Positions 25,563 to 34,076 of a stretch of 64,000 nt of DNA are shown here, one piece after another. The notes below the pieces were generated by a model that did no database searches, was not told the origin of the DNA, and worked only from the letters and a program-made list of their open reading frames with translations. The position numbers and the translations under genes were made by a program. Every line of letters begins with the position of its first letter. The stretch's first letter is position 1. The stretch lies in assembly GCA_965246795.1 (NCBI GenBank), contig CBDFFN010000021.1, positions 62,001 through 126,000 of the forward strand. Direction: 5' to 3'. This DNA is from JAJXWB01 sp965246795. Its GTDB lineage: Bacteria > Pseudomonadota > Alphaproteobacteria > Rhizobiales > Beijerinckiaceae.

Positions 25563-26390
25563 TCAGCCCTTGCAGGGCTTCGTCGGCAGAATTTCGAGCT
25601 TCACCATGTGGCCGAGCAGCGCGAAGTCGCCGTAATCCAGCTTCAACTCGCGCGAAATGCCGTTGTCGTAGAGATCGAAAGACAGCGTGTAGTTGGGCTG
25701 GCTGTCGACTTTGCCTTCCTCGAAATAGGAAATCGTCACCGGCCAACGCTTTGTCGTCGCGAGATTCGGCACGTCCTTCGCCGCATCGTCAACCGCGCCC
25801 GTAATTTCCTTCCCAATCACCGATGTCGTGTCGAAAATCTTCGTGCCTGTTTCCGAACCGTCGTAAACTTTCACCGCGAGCAAATGCTCACCCGCGCGCG
25901 CGGCTTCGATGATGCGGCGCAGATGATCGGTCGGAAAAGCGACATCCTTCGCGACATCGAGCTTCGTGATCTTCGGATGCGATAGATTGAGGGAAAGGCT
26001 GCCGTCCTGCGAACGCGCGGCGCTGCCGTTCGACATCTCGACTGGCTTCTGATCGACGTCTGTCTCGACCTTGAAGCGGAAATTCTTTCCGTCGCCGTCC
26101 TCGAAGGTCGCGGACCGCATGTCGGAGACACGCTGCGGTCCGTCGGAAGCCTGCAGCTCTGTCATCTGCCGGAAATTCTGCGAATAGCCCTCGCAAACCG
26201 ACCCGGTGAAATCGAAGGCGATCCGGCCCCGCGCCGTGCTGGGGGCCTTGTTGCCCTCCGAGCGGATGAGGGTGAGATCATAGACGGCGCGGTGCGACGC
26301 CATCACCGGCGCGCCGGCGGTCTGGGCGAACCCGGGTGACGCCGCGGCGAAAGCCGGGAGAGACAGAAGGATGGCCCGAAAAAATATCAT
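25563..26390 (-). CDS. eipB: cell-envelope integrity protein EipB (DUF1849)
   Basis: This 275-residue periplasmic protein has a signal peptide ending near PGFAQTAG. The conserved VMASHRAVYDLTLIRSEG and SARGRIAFDFTGSVCEGYSQ-like core are present. The known EipB fold is a spiral beta structure stabilised by one disulfide between a Cys in the first part and one near the C-terminus. Here Cys66 and Cys273 are exactly so placed. EipB supports envelope integrity and host infection in Brucella. It ends next to dinB, converging on it. Confidence 0.92.
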   Translation of the reverse strand: MIFFRAILLSLPAFAAASPGFAQTAGAPVMASHRAVYDLTLIRSEGNKAPSTARGRIAFDFTGSVCEGYSQNFRQMTELQASDGPQRVSDMRSATFEDGDGKNFRFKVETDVDQKPVEMSNGSAARSQDGSLSLNLSHPKITKLDVAKDVAFPTDHLRRIIEAARAGEHLLAVKVYDGSETGTKIFDTTSVIGKEITGAVDDAAKDVPNLATTKRWPVTISYFEEGKVDSQPNYTLSFDLYDNGISRELKLDYGDFALLGHMVKLEILPTKPCKG

Positions 26391-26530
26391 CGACAGGTCC
26401 AGTTGCTAAAAAGCCACAGCCACGCTGAGTGCTTGCCGGTGGCGGGTGGCGAAATTACGGTCCGGCGTTGATTGGCCCTGTGACAGCTAGGGCGCGTCGC
26501 GACGCTGTCAGCAGGGAATGCGGAGCGCGC

Positions 26531-27289
26531 ATGAGTCTCGACTGGCTATCCGCAACGTCGATCGCACATCGGGGGCTGCACGATCGCACCAATGGCGTGA
26601 TCGAAAACACGCTCAGCGCCGCGCAGCATGCGATGGCGCGCGGCTTCACCATCGAATGCGACGTGCAGCGCACGGCCGACGGAGAGGCGATGATCTTTCA
26701 CGATTTTGACCTGGACCGGCTGACCTCCGCCGCTGGCCCGCTGGCAGCGATGACCGCAGCCGCGCTCGCGCAGATCGAAATGCGCGGCACCACCGACCGT
26801 ATCGTGACCTTGCGAGAGTTTCTCGATGTCATCGGGGACGCCGTCCCTGTTATCGTCGAAATCAAAAGCGCCTTCGATGGCGACATGCGGCTTGCCGAGT
26901 GTACTGCCCAAATCATCGCCGGTGGACCGCCCCGCGTGGCGATTCAGAGTTTCGACCCCGAGGTCATCGTACATCTGCGCGGGAATGCGGCGCTGAAGGT
27001 GCGGAGCGTGCCGCTTGGCGTCGTCGCCGAACGAAACTTCGATCAGGACGGTTCGCTCGCCCTTTCGCCGGACCGGCAGCGCGATCTCGAAGAATTCCTG
27101 CACTTCGACCGCAGCCGGCCGGACTTCGTGTCGTTCAAAGCCACGGACATGCCTTGCGCCGTGCCTTTCCTCTGCCGGTCGGGTCTCGGCATTCCGGTCT
27201 TCGGCTGGACGGTTCGCTCGGCGGCGCAGGCCGCTCACGCCCGTAAATGGACGGACCAGATCATCTTCGAAGGCTTCGATCCCGCCTGA
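26531..27289 (+). CDS. glycerophosphodiester phosphodiesterase family protein
   Basis: This 252-residue TIM-barrel enzyme hydrolyses glycerophosphodiesters to glycerol-3-phosphate and an alcohol. The catalytic pair of His residues (IAHRGLHD at 11-18 and MIFHDFDLDRLT) and the metal-binding ENT and ECDVQRT motifs are present. There is no signal peptide, so it acts in the cytosol. ATG 26531 has GGAG 5 bases upstream; the frame is open earlier but not in family sequence. The GNAT-like gene follows 87 bases downstream. Confidence 0.92.
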   Translation: MSLDWLSATSIAHRGLHDRTNGVIENTLSAAQHAMARGFTIECDVQRTADGEAMIFHDFDLDRLTSAAGPLAAMTAAALAQIEMRGTTDRIVTLREFLDVIGDAVPVIVEIKSAFDGDMRLAECTAQIIAGGPPRVAIQSFDPEVIVHLRGNAALKVRSVPLGVVAERNFDQDGSLALSPDRQRDLEEFLHFDRSRPDFVSFKATDMPCAVPFLCRSGLGIPVFGWTVRSAAQAAHARKWTDQIIFEGFDPA

Positions 27290-27376
27290 GGATGAAGCCA
27301 GCGTGAGGATGCCGCACCCGCGTTGCCAGCCGGGCGCGCGGCGATACATGCTGGCGAACCCTTCATCCGGAAAACC

Positions 27377-28555
27377 ATGTCTGGCCTGACCGTCCGCGTC
27401 GCGACGAGCCTCAACGACGTGCCTGCGTCGGAGTGGGATGCTTGCGCCAATCCGGTGGGCCCGGACTACGCGTCCGGCGACGACGATCCGCACAATCCAT
27501 TTTTGTCGCATGCCTTTCTGCGCGCGCTGGAAGTTTCGGGAAGCGTCGGTCGGCGCAGCGGATGGGCGCCGGCCTACACGCTCGTCGAAGATGGCGACCG
27601 CATCGTCGCCGCCGCGCCGAGCTACCTGAAGAGCCACAGCCAAGGCGAATATGTCTTCGACCACGGCTGGGCAGACGCCTTCGAGCGCGCAGGTGGCTCC
27701 TATTATCCGAAGCTACAGGTGTCGGTGCCGTTCACGCCGGCGACGGGGCGTCGCCTGCTTGTGCGGCCAGATGCGGGACCGAAAATTCGAGACACGCTGG
27801 TGGCGGGCCTCAATGCGCTATGCCGCCAACTCGAAGCGTCGTCCGTCCACGTCACATTTCCGACGCGCGGCGACTGGGAGGTGCTTGGCGCCGCGAAATA
27901 TCTTCAGCGCACGGGCCAGCAGTTTCACTGGATCAACGAAGGCTACGCCACGTTCGACGATTTCCTCGCCGCACTCGCGTCACGCAAGCGCAAGGCGATC
28001 CGCCGCGAGCGTAAGGACGCCCTCGCAAACGGCATCGACATCGTGCCCCTCACCGGCAGCGATCTGCGCGAGGAGCATTGGGACGCGTTCTACAAATTCT
28101 ACATGGATACGGGCGCGCGAAAATGGGGCCAGCCGTATCTGACGCGTGCGTTCTTCTCGGAAATGAGCGCCGGCATGGCGGATCGCGTTCTGTTGATCAT
28201 GGCGCGACGCGACGGCCGCTGGATCGCCGGCGCGCTCAACCTTATCGGTGATCATGCGCTTTACGGGCGTAACTGGGGCGCGATTGAGGAACACCCGTTC
28301 CTGCATTTCGAGGTCTGCTACTACGCCGCCATCGACTGGGCGATTGCGCACAAGCTGCGTCGCGTCGAAGCCGGCGCGCAGGGCGAGCACAAGCTCGCGC
28401 GCGGCTACCGGCCGGTCGAAACGTACTCAGCCCATCATTTCGATGATCCGCGCATGCAGCGCGCTGTCGCGGATTTTCTGAAGCACGAGCGACGGCACGT
28501 CGATGCGACGATCTCGATGTACGAGGATCACGTCCCGTTCCGGAAAAGCGAATAG
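27377..28555 (+). CDS. GNAT-like protein of the DUF482 (peptidoglycan-type N-acyltransferase) family
   Basis: This 392-residue protein matches the DUF482 family: NPFLSHAFLRALEVSGSVG near the start, SYLKSHSQGEYVFDHGWADA, a basic helix SRKRKAIRRERKDAL, the central FYKFYMDTGARKWGQPYL, and the end GAQGEHKLARGYRPVETYSAHHF. The family has a double GNAT fold like FemX transferases; substrates are not established. ATG 27377 removes an unconserved 18-residue leader. The pairing GDPD-DUF482 is common in Hyphomicrobiales. Confidence 0.88.
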   Translation: MSGLTVRVATSLNDVPASEWDACANPVGPDYASGDDDPHNPFLSHAFLRALEVSGSVGRRSGWAPAYTLVEDGDRIVAAAPSYLKSHSQGEYVFDHGWADAFERAGGSYYPKLQVSVPFTPATGRRLLVRPDAGPKIRDTLVAGLNALCRQLEASSVHVTFPTRGDWEVLGAAKYLQRTGQQFHWINEGYATFDDFLAALASRKRKAIRRERKDALANGIDIVPLTGSDLREEHWDAFYKFYMDTGARKWGQPYLTRAFFSEMSAGMADRVLLIMARRDGRWIAGALNLIGDHALYGRNWGAIEEHPFLHFEVCYYAAIDWAIAHKLRRVEAGAQGEHKLARGYRPVETYSAHHFDDPRMQRAVADFLKHERRHVDATISMYEDHVPFRKSE

Positions 28556-28567
28556 GTCGTCGTTTCC

Positions 28568-28882
28568 TCAGCCCGCAAGCTTCAGGCCAATGATACCGGC
28601 GACGATCAGCGCGATGCTGCCGAGCCGCATCGGCGAAGCCGCGTCGCCGAGGAGCCAGATGCCGACGATCGCCGTGCCGACCGCACCGATGCCGGTCCAG
28701 ACGGCATAGCCCGTGCCGACGGGCAGCGACCGCAAGGCGAAGGCGAGACCGGCGAGGCTCGCCAGCATGGCGACGCCGGCGATGATCGACGGCCACAACC
28801 GGCTGAAACCCTCGCTGGCCTTTAACGCCACCGCCCATAGTGTTTCGAGCAACCCCGAAACGACCAATACCGCCCAAGCCAT
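28568..28882 (-). CDS. sugE: SMR family exporter (SugE/Gdx-like)
   Basis: This 104-residue protein has four transmembrane helices. The conserved Glu is in GLLETLWAVALKASEGFSRLWPS, and the signature LPVGTGYAVWTGIGAVGTA is in helix 3. The W-x-x-G/A-L-K pattern in helix 1 fits the SugE/Gdx branch, whose members export guanidinium. No guanidine riboswitch was recognised in the leader. ATG 28882 has AGGCGA upstream. The leader region diverges from rnd. Confidence 0.9.
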   Translation of the reverse strand: MAWAVLVVSGLLETLWAVALKASEGFSRLWPSIIAGVAMLASLAGLAFALRSLPVGTGYAVWTGIGAVGTAIVGIWLLGDAASPMRLGSIALIVAGIIGLKLAG

Positions 28883-28997
28883 GATGTCGCCTTTCGTGCC
28901 TGTCCCGCATGTGTAATGCGCAGGCAAACCCGCCAGCCGCGCGGGCACGACCGCAACAACGCTTTCCCCCGCTGGCCCCCTGCTTTATGCAGCGCGG

Positions 28998-30164
28998 ATG
29001 GATTTGATCGAAACGACCGCGGCGCTGGCAGACGCCTGCGCGCGGCTCGCCCGGCACCCCTACGTCACCGTCGACACCGAATTTCTGCGCGAGACGACGT
29101 TTTGGCCAAAGGTCTGCGTGATTCAGCTGGCGACGCCTGACGACGTCTTCGTCGTCGACGCGATCGCTGAGGGTCTCGACCTGCAGCCGTTCTTCGCGCT
29201 GATGGCGGACACGAATGTGGTGAAGGTTTTTCACGCCGCGCGGCAGGACATCGAGATCGTCTGGAACCTCGCGGCGATGATTCCGACGCCGCTGTTCGAT
29301 ACGCAGGTCGCTGCGATGGTGCTTGGCTACGGCGACCAGGTCTCTTACGGCGATCTCGTACAGCGCGTCGCGCACGTGACGCTCGATAAATCCTCGCGTT
29401 TCACCGACTGGTCGCGGCGGCCGTTGTCAGATGCGCAGATCACCTATGCGCAGGCGGATGTGACGCATTTGCGCGACGTCTATCTGCACCTGAAATCCCG
29501 GCTTGAGAAAACCGGCCGCGCCGATTGGCTCGGCGACGAGATGGCGGCGCTCTCCTCGCCCGCAACCTACGAGCAGAAGCCCGAAAACGCATGGGAACGG
29601 CTCAAGGGTCGTGCGCGAAAGCCGCGCGACATCGCGGTCCTGATGGAGCTCGCCGCGTGGCGCGAGAGCGAAGCGCAATCGCGCGACGTGCCGCGCTCTC
29701 GTGTGCTCAAGGACGATGTGTTGATCGAGATCGCGCTGGCCGCGCCCCGCGATGCGGCGGCGCTCGGCAACCTCCGCGCCTTTCCGCGTGGGATGGAGCG
29801 CTCAAAGGCTGGCGAGGCGATTCTCGCTGCGATCGAACGCGGGCTCGAACGTGATCCCAAAACGATTCCGAAACTGCCGCGCGACCGCCGCCCGCAGAAG
29901 GACACGGCGACCGTCGAACTGTTGAAGGTGCTGCTGCGCCAGGTGGCGGAACGGCACGGCGTCGCGCCAAAGATGATTGCGACGGTCGACGATCTCGAAG
30001 CCATCGCCGGCGGCGCGCCCGACGATTTGCCCGCGCTGACCGGCTGGCGGCGCGAACTCTTCGGCGCCAAGGCGCTGCTATTGAAGCAGGGGCGGCTCGC
30101 GCTCACCGTCGAGAGCGGCAAGGTCGCCACTCTCGAATGGCGTGACGCGCCAGCGGGTCCGTGA
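28998..30164 (+). CDS. rnd: ribonuclease D
   Basis: This 388-residue 3' exoribonuclease for tRNA maturation has the DEDD catalytic residues: VDTEFLRETTFWP (D-x-E), FHAARQDIEIV, and the C-terminal YAQADVTHLRDVY. Two HRDC domains fill the second half (about residues 205-375). The ATG at 28998 gives a protein starting MDLIETTAALADAC, as usual. Its stop overlaps the next gene (GTGATG). ppx and ppk, sometimes near rnd in this group, lie about 5 kb downstream on the other strand. Confidence 0.95.
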   Translation: MDLIETTAALADACARLARHPYVTVDTEFLRETTFWPKVCVIQLATPDDVFVVDAIAEGLDLQPFFALMADTNVVKVFHAARQDIEIVWNLAAMIPTPLFDTQVAAMVLGYGDQVSYGDLVQRVAHVTLDKSSRFTDWSRRPLSDAQITYAQADVTHLRDVYLHLKSRLEKTGRADWLGDEMAALSSPATYEQKPENAWERLKGRARKPRDIAVLMELAAWRESEAQSRDVPRSRVLKDDVLIEIALAAPRDAAALGNLRAFPRGMERSKAGEAILAAIERGLERDPKTIPKLPRDRRPQKDTATVELLKVLLRQVAERHGVAPKMIATVDDLEAIAGGAPDDLPALTGWRRELFGAKALLLKQGRLALTVESGKVATLEWRDAPAGP

Positions 30165-30652
30165 TGCACCTCGGCGAGTGGTCGTTGCGGGATGTGCTCG
30201 ACCTGCTCGTCAAGCTTGCACCGGCGATCACGATCGTTTTCGGCCTCTTCGCCGCGCAGGTGCAATGGAAACGGCAGCAGCGGCTCAACGCCGAACTGAT
30301 CGCGAAGAACCACTATCGCGAGATGCTGGAGCAACTGCTTCGCAACGCCGATCTTCTTGGCCGCGGTGCAACGCCAGAAAGCTTCAAGGCGCTTCAGAAC
30401 GATCCGCTGGAATACCGACGATTTGTGCTGCTCTTCGCAGTGGTCGCCTTTGCTCTGCAAGAAATCTATTTCGCCACCGACCCGAAGAAAAATCCGCACT
30501 GGGGCGGCGTGATTCGCTTATTCTTCGAGCCGTTCGGGCCACTGATGGCTGCCGACGACGCCTTCACACCGACGATGTCGGGTGCGGTCAGTCCAGAATT
30601 TTCGGACTATGTGCAGACGCTATTTCCAGATCACGTTCCGACCCGGGCCTGA
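30161..30652 (+). CDS. small membrane-associated protein of unknown function
   Basis: No family recognised. This 163-residue protein has a hydrophobic segment at about residues 19-32 (APAITIVFGLFAAQ). A basic amphipathic helix (QWKRQQRLNAELIAKNHYREML) follows, then a second hydrophobic stretch (FVLLFAVVAFALQEIYF). The GTG at 30161 overlaps the rnd stop; ATG at 30164 is equally possible. It is likely made from the rnd message. Confidence 0.65.
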   Translation: MMHLGEWSLRDVLDLLVKLAPAITIVFGLFAAQVQWKRQQRLNAELIAKNHYREMLEQLLRNADLLGRGATPESFKALQNDPLEYRRFVLLFAVVAFALQEIYFATDPKKNPHWGGVIRLFFEPFGPLMAADDAFTPTMSGAVSPEFSDYVQTLFPDHVPTRA

Positions 30653-30688
30653 GCTCCACGCTGGCATGGAACTTGTTGCGATGAGCGC

Positions 30689-32293
30689 ATGAACAACCTG
30701 CTGAAGCGCCTTCGAATGCTTTGCGGCGCTCTCGTCCTGACGACGCTGTTGCCCGTCTCTGCGATCGCAAAGGATGGCTGCCCATCGACAGATCCGGCGA
30801 TTGTCTGCACCGAAGGTGGCGCCATCTCGGGAACGATCGAAGGGAAGACATTCGCGTTCAAGAATATCCCCTACGCGAAGCCGCCCGTTGAATCGCTGCG
30901 ATGGAGGCCGCCGCAAGCGGTCACTCCGTGGGACGGCGTGCGCGACGGCAGTCGCTATGGCGCGATGTGTCCGCAGGTGATCGGCGGCGAGGTGAAGGGC
31001 GACGAAGACTGCCTCTCCGTCAACGTGTGGCGCGCGCCGGACGCGAGCGTCGGACTGAAGCCGGTGATGGTGTGGCTGACCGGTGGCGGCAATCATTCGT
31101 TGTCGGGCGCGGGGTCGGCTGGTTTCGGAGGCGTCGTCTACAATGGCGAAGCTCTCGTGCCGGAAGGCGTCGTCGTCGTCACGTACAATCTGCGCCTCGG
31201 TCCCCTGGGCTTTCTCGCGCATCCCGTATTCGATGCCGAACGCGCCGAAAAAGTCTCAGGCAATTACGGCAGCCTCGATCAGATCGCGATGCTGAAATGG
31301 ATCAAGCGTAATATCGCAGCCTTCGGTGGCGATCCCGACAAAGTCTTCCTGTTCGGAACCTCCGCTGGTGGCGGCAACATCTGCGCGCTGATGACATCGC
31401 CGATGGCGCAGGGGCTATTCAATGGCGTCGCGATGCAGAGCAGCGTGCCTGTCGGCTGCGAACTGCCGACCCTCGCCAATGTCGAGAACGGCACCGGGCA
31501 ACAGCTTGTGAAAATGCTCGGTTGCGACGGCGCGTCCGATGTCGCGATCTGTCTTCGCGACAAAAGCATGAAGGACGTCGTGGCTGCGCTTCCCGGCACA
31601 TTCACCGTGCTGCCGCGGCTCTACGGCCCGAATGTCGACGGCGTCGTCTTTCCGGCCCAACCGATCGAACGCATCGCTGCGAAGCTATACACGCCAGTCC
31701 CCGTTATCATCGGCAACACGTCCGGCGAGACCGGTCCGTGGGCCGATACCGCTGGCCGTGTCACCGACGACGCAAGCTACGAGACTGCGATCGATAGAGT
31801 TTTTGGCGCGAGCGCGCGCGCAAAGATTATGGCAATCTATCCGTCAAGCGCATTTGCATCGCCGCGCGCTGCTTTTGCGCAGGTGACCACGGATGCCGAG
31901 TTCACTTGTCAGAGCCTTCGCGTGGCGCGCGCGCTTTCGAAAGCGCAGATGCTGCCGGTTCACCGCTTCCTGTTCTCGCACACGCTCGAAAACGACGACG
32001 CCCTGAAAGCGGCCGGCGCGAACCATACAATCGAGCATCCCTTTCTCTTCGCGTGGCAGGGCAAGTACCGGCCGACAGCGATCGATCTCCAGATCCAGCG
32101 CGCGATGATCGGCTACTGGTCGCGCGCAGCAAAGACCGGCAACCCTAACAGCAACGACGCGCCGGCATGGCCCGAGGCGCTGGAAGCCGATGCCTTTCTC
32201 GACATCGGCGCGACGACCGCCGCCAGACGCGGTGACGGCGGCGCTCATTGCGATTTCTGGGACGGCGTGCCGCTACTGAAGCCGCATATCTGA
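30689..32293 (+). CDS. type-B carboxylesterase, secreted
   Basis: This 534-residue alpha/beta hydrolase has a signal peptide ending near SAIAKDG. The type-B features are all visible: an oxyanion loop in WLTGGGNHSLSGAG, NYGSLDQIAMLKWIKRNIAAFGGDP, the nucleophile Ser in LFGTSAGGGN, and the late GYWSRAAKTGNPN motif. An acidic residue and His complete the triad, the His probably in NHTIEHPFLF. Type-B esterases hydrolyse carboxylic esters; substrate unknown. The next gene is the ECF sigma gene, 128 bases further; an operon is possible but not shown. Confidence 0.92.
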   Translation: MNNLLKRLRMLCGALVLTTLLPVSAIAKDGCPSTDPAIVCTEGGAISGTIEGKTFAFKNIPYAKPPVESLRWRPPQAVTPWDGVRDGSRYGAMCPQVIGGEVKGDEDCLSVNVWRAPDASVGLKPVMVWLTGGGNHSLSGAGSAGFGGVVYNGEALVPEGVVVVTYNLRLGPLGFLAHPVFDAERAEKVSGNYGSLDQIAMLKWIKRNIAAFGGDPDKVFLFGTSAGGGNICALMTSPMAQGLFNGVAMQSSVPVGCELPTLANVENGTGQQLVKMLGCDGASDVAICLRDKSMKDVVAALPGTFTVLPRLYGPNVDGVVFPAQPIERIAAKLYTPVPVIIGNTSGETGPWADTAGRVTDDASYETAIDRVFGASARAKIMAIYPSSAFASPRAAFAQVTTDAEFTCQSLRVARALSKAQMLPVHRFLFSHTLENDDALKAAGANHTIEHPFLFAWQGKYRPTAIDLQIQRAMIGYWSRAAKTGNPNSNDAPAWPEALEADAFLDIGATTAARRGDGGAHCDFWDGVPLLKPHI

Positions 32294-32421
32294 AGCCGGC
32301 GTTCGGTGCCCCTTCTCGCGGTTGTCGCCCTCACGAAGCAGAAACCCTGATCTCCGGCACACAGCGCGGAGCCGCGAGATTGTGAACAGCAATTTCTCGC
32401 CGCTCCGTTACTGTCGGCCGG

Positions 32422-33048
32422 ATGGCAACAGGAATGCTTGCGGCGGACGAAACGGGGCGAACCCGCCGATCCGACTCCCGTAACGACTTCCACGACGAAG
32501 CGGACCCGCGCCTACGTGCGCTGATGGTCGCTGTCCAAAACGGCGACCAGGACGCCTGTCGCACGCTTCTGCGACTTTGCATTCCCTGGAGCGAGCGTGT
32601 GGCGCGCCGGACGGGTGTGCCTGCAGATGCCATCGACGACGTCGTTCAGAACGTTTTGATCGCTGTGCATCACGGGCGCGACCATTGCGATCCGTCACGT
32701 CCGTTCCTGCCTTGGTTGCGCGCTATCGCGCGAAACAAGTCGGTCGACTGGATTCGGCACGCAAGTCGGCGGACCATTCGCGAGGTGCATGCGCCGGTGG
32801 CCGTTGCGAATTGTCCCGACCCCGGTTCTTATCCAGAAGGTGCCGATGATTGCGACGGAACCACGATCCGCGCATCGATCGATCACCTGTCGCCGGGGCA
32901 GCAGCAAGCGGTCCGTCTGCTCGTGCTCGATGATTTGAGCCTCGATCAAGCGTCTGCTGTATCGGGCATCAAAAAGGTGGCTTTGAAAGTAAGCCTGCAC
33001 CGCGCACTGAAAGCGCTGCGTCTCCGCTGTCAGGTCACGCCGACGTGA
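32422..33048 (+). CDS. ECF-type RNA polymerase sigma factor
   Basis: This 208-residue ECF sigma factor has region 2 with DDVVQNVLIAVHHGRDHCDPSRPFLPWLRAIARNKSVDWIR (about residues 72-115). Region 4 reads LDHL-like SPGQQQAVRLLVLDDLSLDQASAVSGIKKVALKVSLHRALKALR. The NrsF-type anti-sigma gene overlaps its stop by 4 bases (GTGA). This pairing is that of Caulobacter SigF and its relatives, which respond to heavy metals and copper. The start at 32422 or 32434 is open. Its own promoter does not show the GTAACC/CGAA motif seen further down. Confidence 0.9.
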   Translation: MATGMLAADETGRTRRSDSRNDFHDEADPRLRALMVAVQNGDQDACRTLLRLCIPWSERVARRTGVPADAIDDVVQNVLIAVHHGRDHCDPSRPFLPWLRAIARNKSVDWIRHASRRTIREVHAPVAVANCPDPGSYPEGADDCDGTTIRASIDHLSPGQQQAVRLLVLDDLSLDQASAVSGIKKVALKVSLHRALKALRLRCQVTPT

Positions 33049-33695
33049 CGGACCGACACGCATCACTCATCGAGGAATTGTCCGGCGCTCTGACGCCGGG
33101 CGAAGGGCTTTGGTCGCCGGTGAAGCGGACTATCGTTTGGCTCGTGCTGATTGTAGCGACCGGGATTGCGATCGCGGCATTCGCCGATCTTTCTGCGGTC
33201 GCGACACGGTTGCGCGAGACGGCCAACCTGCGTGCGGCTGTGGTCGGTGCTGCCGGTACAGCGTGCCTCGCGGCCGTGGCGACCTTTCAGCTTTCCAGGC
33301 CACAAGCTCCACGTTTCTGGGCTTTTCTGCCGGTGCCGGCCTTGCTGTTATGGATCGGCGCCAGCGGTATCGGCTGTCTGCAGGCTGCCTTCACACACGA
33401 CAACTCTGCACACCCAATCCCGCTCGCGGAATCAGAACACTGCCTCGCGTTCATTCTTGGACTGTCCCTCCCGCTCGGCGCCGTTCTCATCGCGATGTTG
33501 AGACGTGCCCGGCCTGCCTGGCCAGGCCTTTTGGCGATGATTGCGGGCCTGTCCGTTGCTGCAAGCGCGGCGGCCTTGCTGACACTGATCCACCCTTATG
33601 ATGCGGCGGTCATCGATCTTGCCGTTCACGTTTTCGGGATCGGGATCGTCGTAATCGTCGCCCGCCTCTTGGGGACGCGTCTTCAGGCGGCGTGA
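33045..33695 (+). CDS. nrsF: NrsF family anti-sigma factor (DUF1109)
   Basis: This 216-residue protein starts with a short cytoplasmic part and has about six transmembrane helices, as in NrsF (DUF1109): VWLVLIVATGIAIAAF, AAVVGAAGTACLAAVATF, WAFLPVPALLLWIGASGIGC, and so on. Members have paired cysteines in membrane loops; here Cys residues occur in GIGCLQAAF and ESEHCLAF. NrsF holds the ECF sigma factor at the membrane until stress. GTG 33045 overlaps the sigma stop. Confidence 0.88.
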   Translation: MTDRHASLIEELSGALTPGEGLWSPVKRTIVWLVLIVATGIAIAAFADLSAVATRLRETANLRAAVVGAAGTACLAAVATFQLSRPQAPRFWAFLPVPALLLWIGASGIGCLQAAFTHDNSAHPIPLAESEHCLAFILGLSLPLGAVLIAMLRRARPAWPGLLAMIAGLSVAASAAALLTLIHPYDAAVIDLAVHVFGIGIVVIVARLLGTRLQAA

Positions 33696-33711
33696 AATCT
33701 TTGCGAGCGAT

Positions 33712-33737
33712 GTAACCGCCACGTTGCGGGGACCGAA
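33712..33737 (+). promoter_or_regulatory. candidate SigF-type promoter of the MXKDX gene
   Basis: GTAACC at 33712-33717 and CGAA at 33734-33737 are separated by exactly 16 bases. This matches, as I recall, the GTAACC-N16-CGAA site described for Caulobacter sigma-F targets. It lies between nrsF and the MXKDX gene, 50 bases before the start codon, with GAAGGA close to the ATG as ribosome binding site. No copy was found ahead of the sigma gene. Confidence 0.65.
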
Positions 33738-33787
33738 GAGGGACAGACAGCGGCATTCGCTGTCATCTGTCTATCGAAGGATTTCCG

Positions 33788-34030
33788 ATGAACGTTCGTG
33801 CTGTCACTCATCTTGCCGCAGCAGCGGCATTCGCTCTGGCGCTGGCCAGCACCCCCTCCATCGCACAGGATAAGAAAGATGCGATGGGCAAAGACTCGAT
33901 GGCCAAGGAGTCCATGACCAAGGACTCGATGGGGAAGGACTCAATGGCCAAGGATTCGATGGGCAAAGACTCCATGAAGAAGGATTCGATGGCCAAGGAT
34001 TCGATGAAGAAAGACGAAATGAAGAAATAA
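33788..34030 (+). CDS. secreted pentapeptide MXKDX repeat protein
   Basis: This 80-residue protein has a signal peptide (AAAAAFALALASTPSIAQ) followed only by tandem five-residue repeats of the form M-x-K-D-S: nine copies and a closing MKK. x is Gly, Ala, Thr or Lys, and one copy has Glu for Asp. It matches the NCBI 'pentapeptide MXKDX repeat' family, small exported peptides of unknown role often beside ECF sigma genes. Regular Met and Asp could bind metal, which would suit sigma-F metal stress; this is inference. The usual DUF692 and DoxX neighbours are absent. Confidence 0.88.
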   Translation: MNVRAVTHLAAAAAFALALASTPSIAQDKKDAMGKDSMAKESMTKDSMGKDSMAKDSMGKDSMKKDSMAKDSMKKDEMKK

Positions 34031-34076
34031 GCCAGGGATCGCGCTCGACTGCGTGTCCGACCCTGCGAGACGCCGC

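Noticed and set aside
26546..27664. A 372-codon open frame on the minus strand
   Set aside because: Antisense to the GDPD gene, which has all catalytic motifs.
28883..28997. Possible guanidine riboswitch ahead of sugE
   Set aside because: No ykkC core or ACGR-loop hairpin pair could be found in the 115-base leader.
32294..32421. Search for a second GTAACC-N16-CGAA site ahead of the ECF sigma gene
   Set aside because: No acceptable match; near-misses such as GTGAAC or GAAACC lack a CGAA at the right distance, so autoregulation is not claimed.
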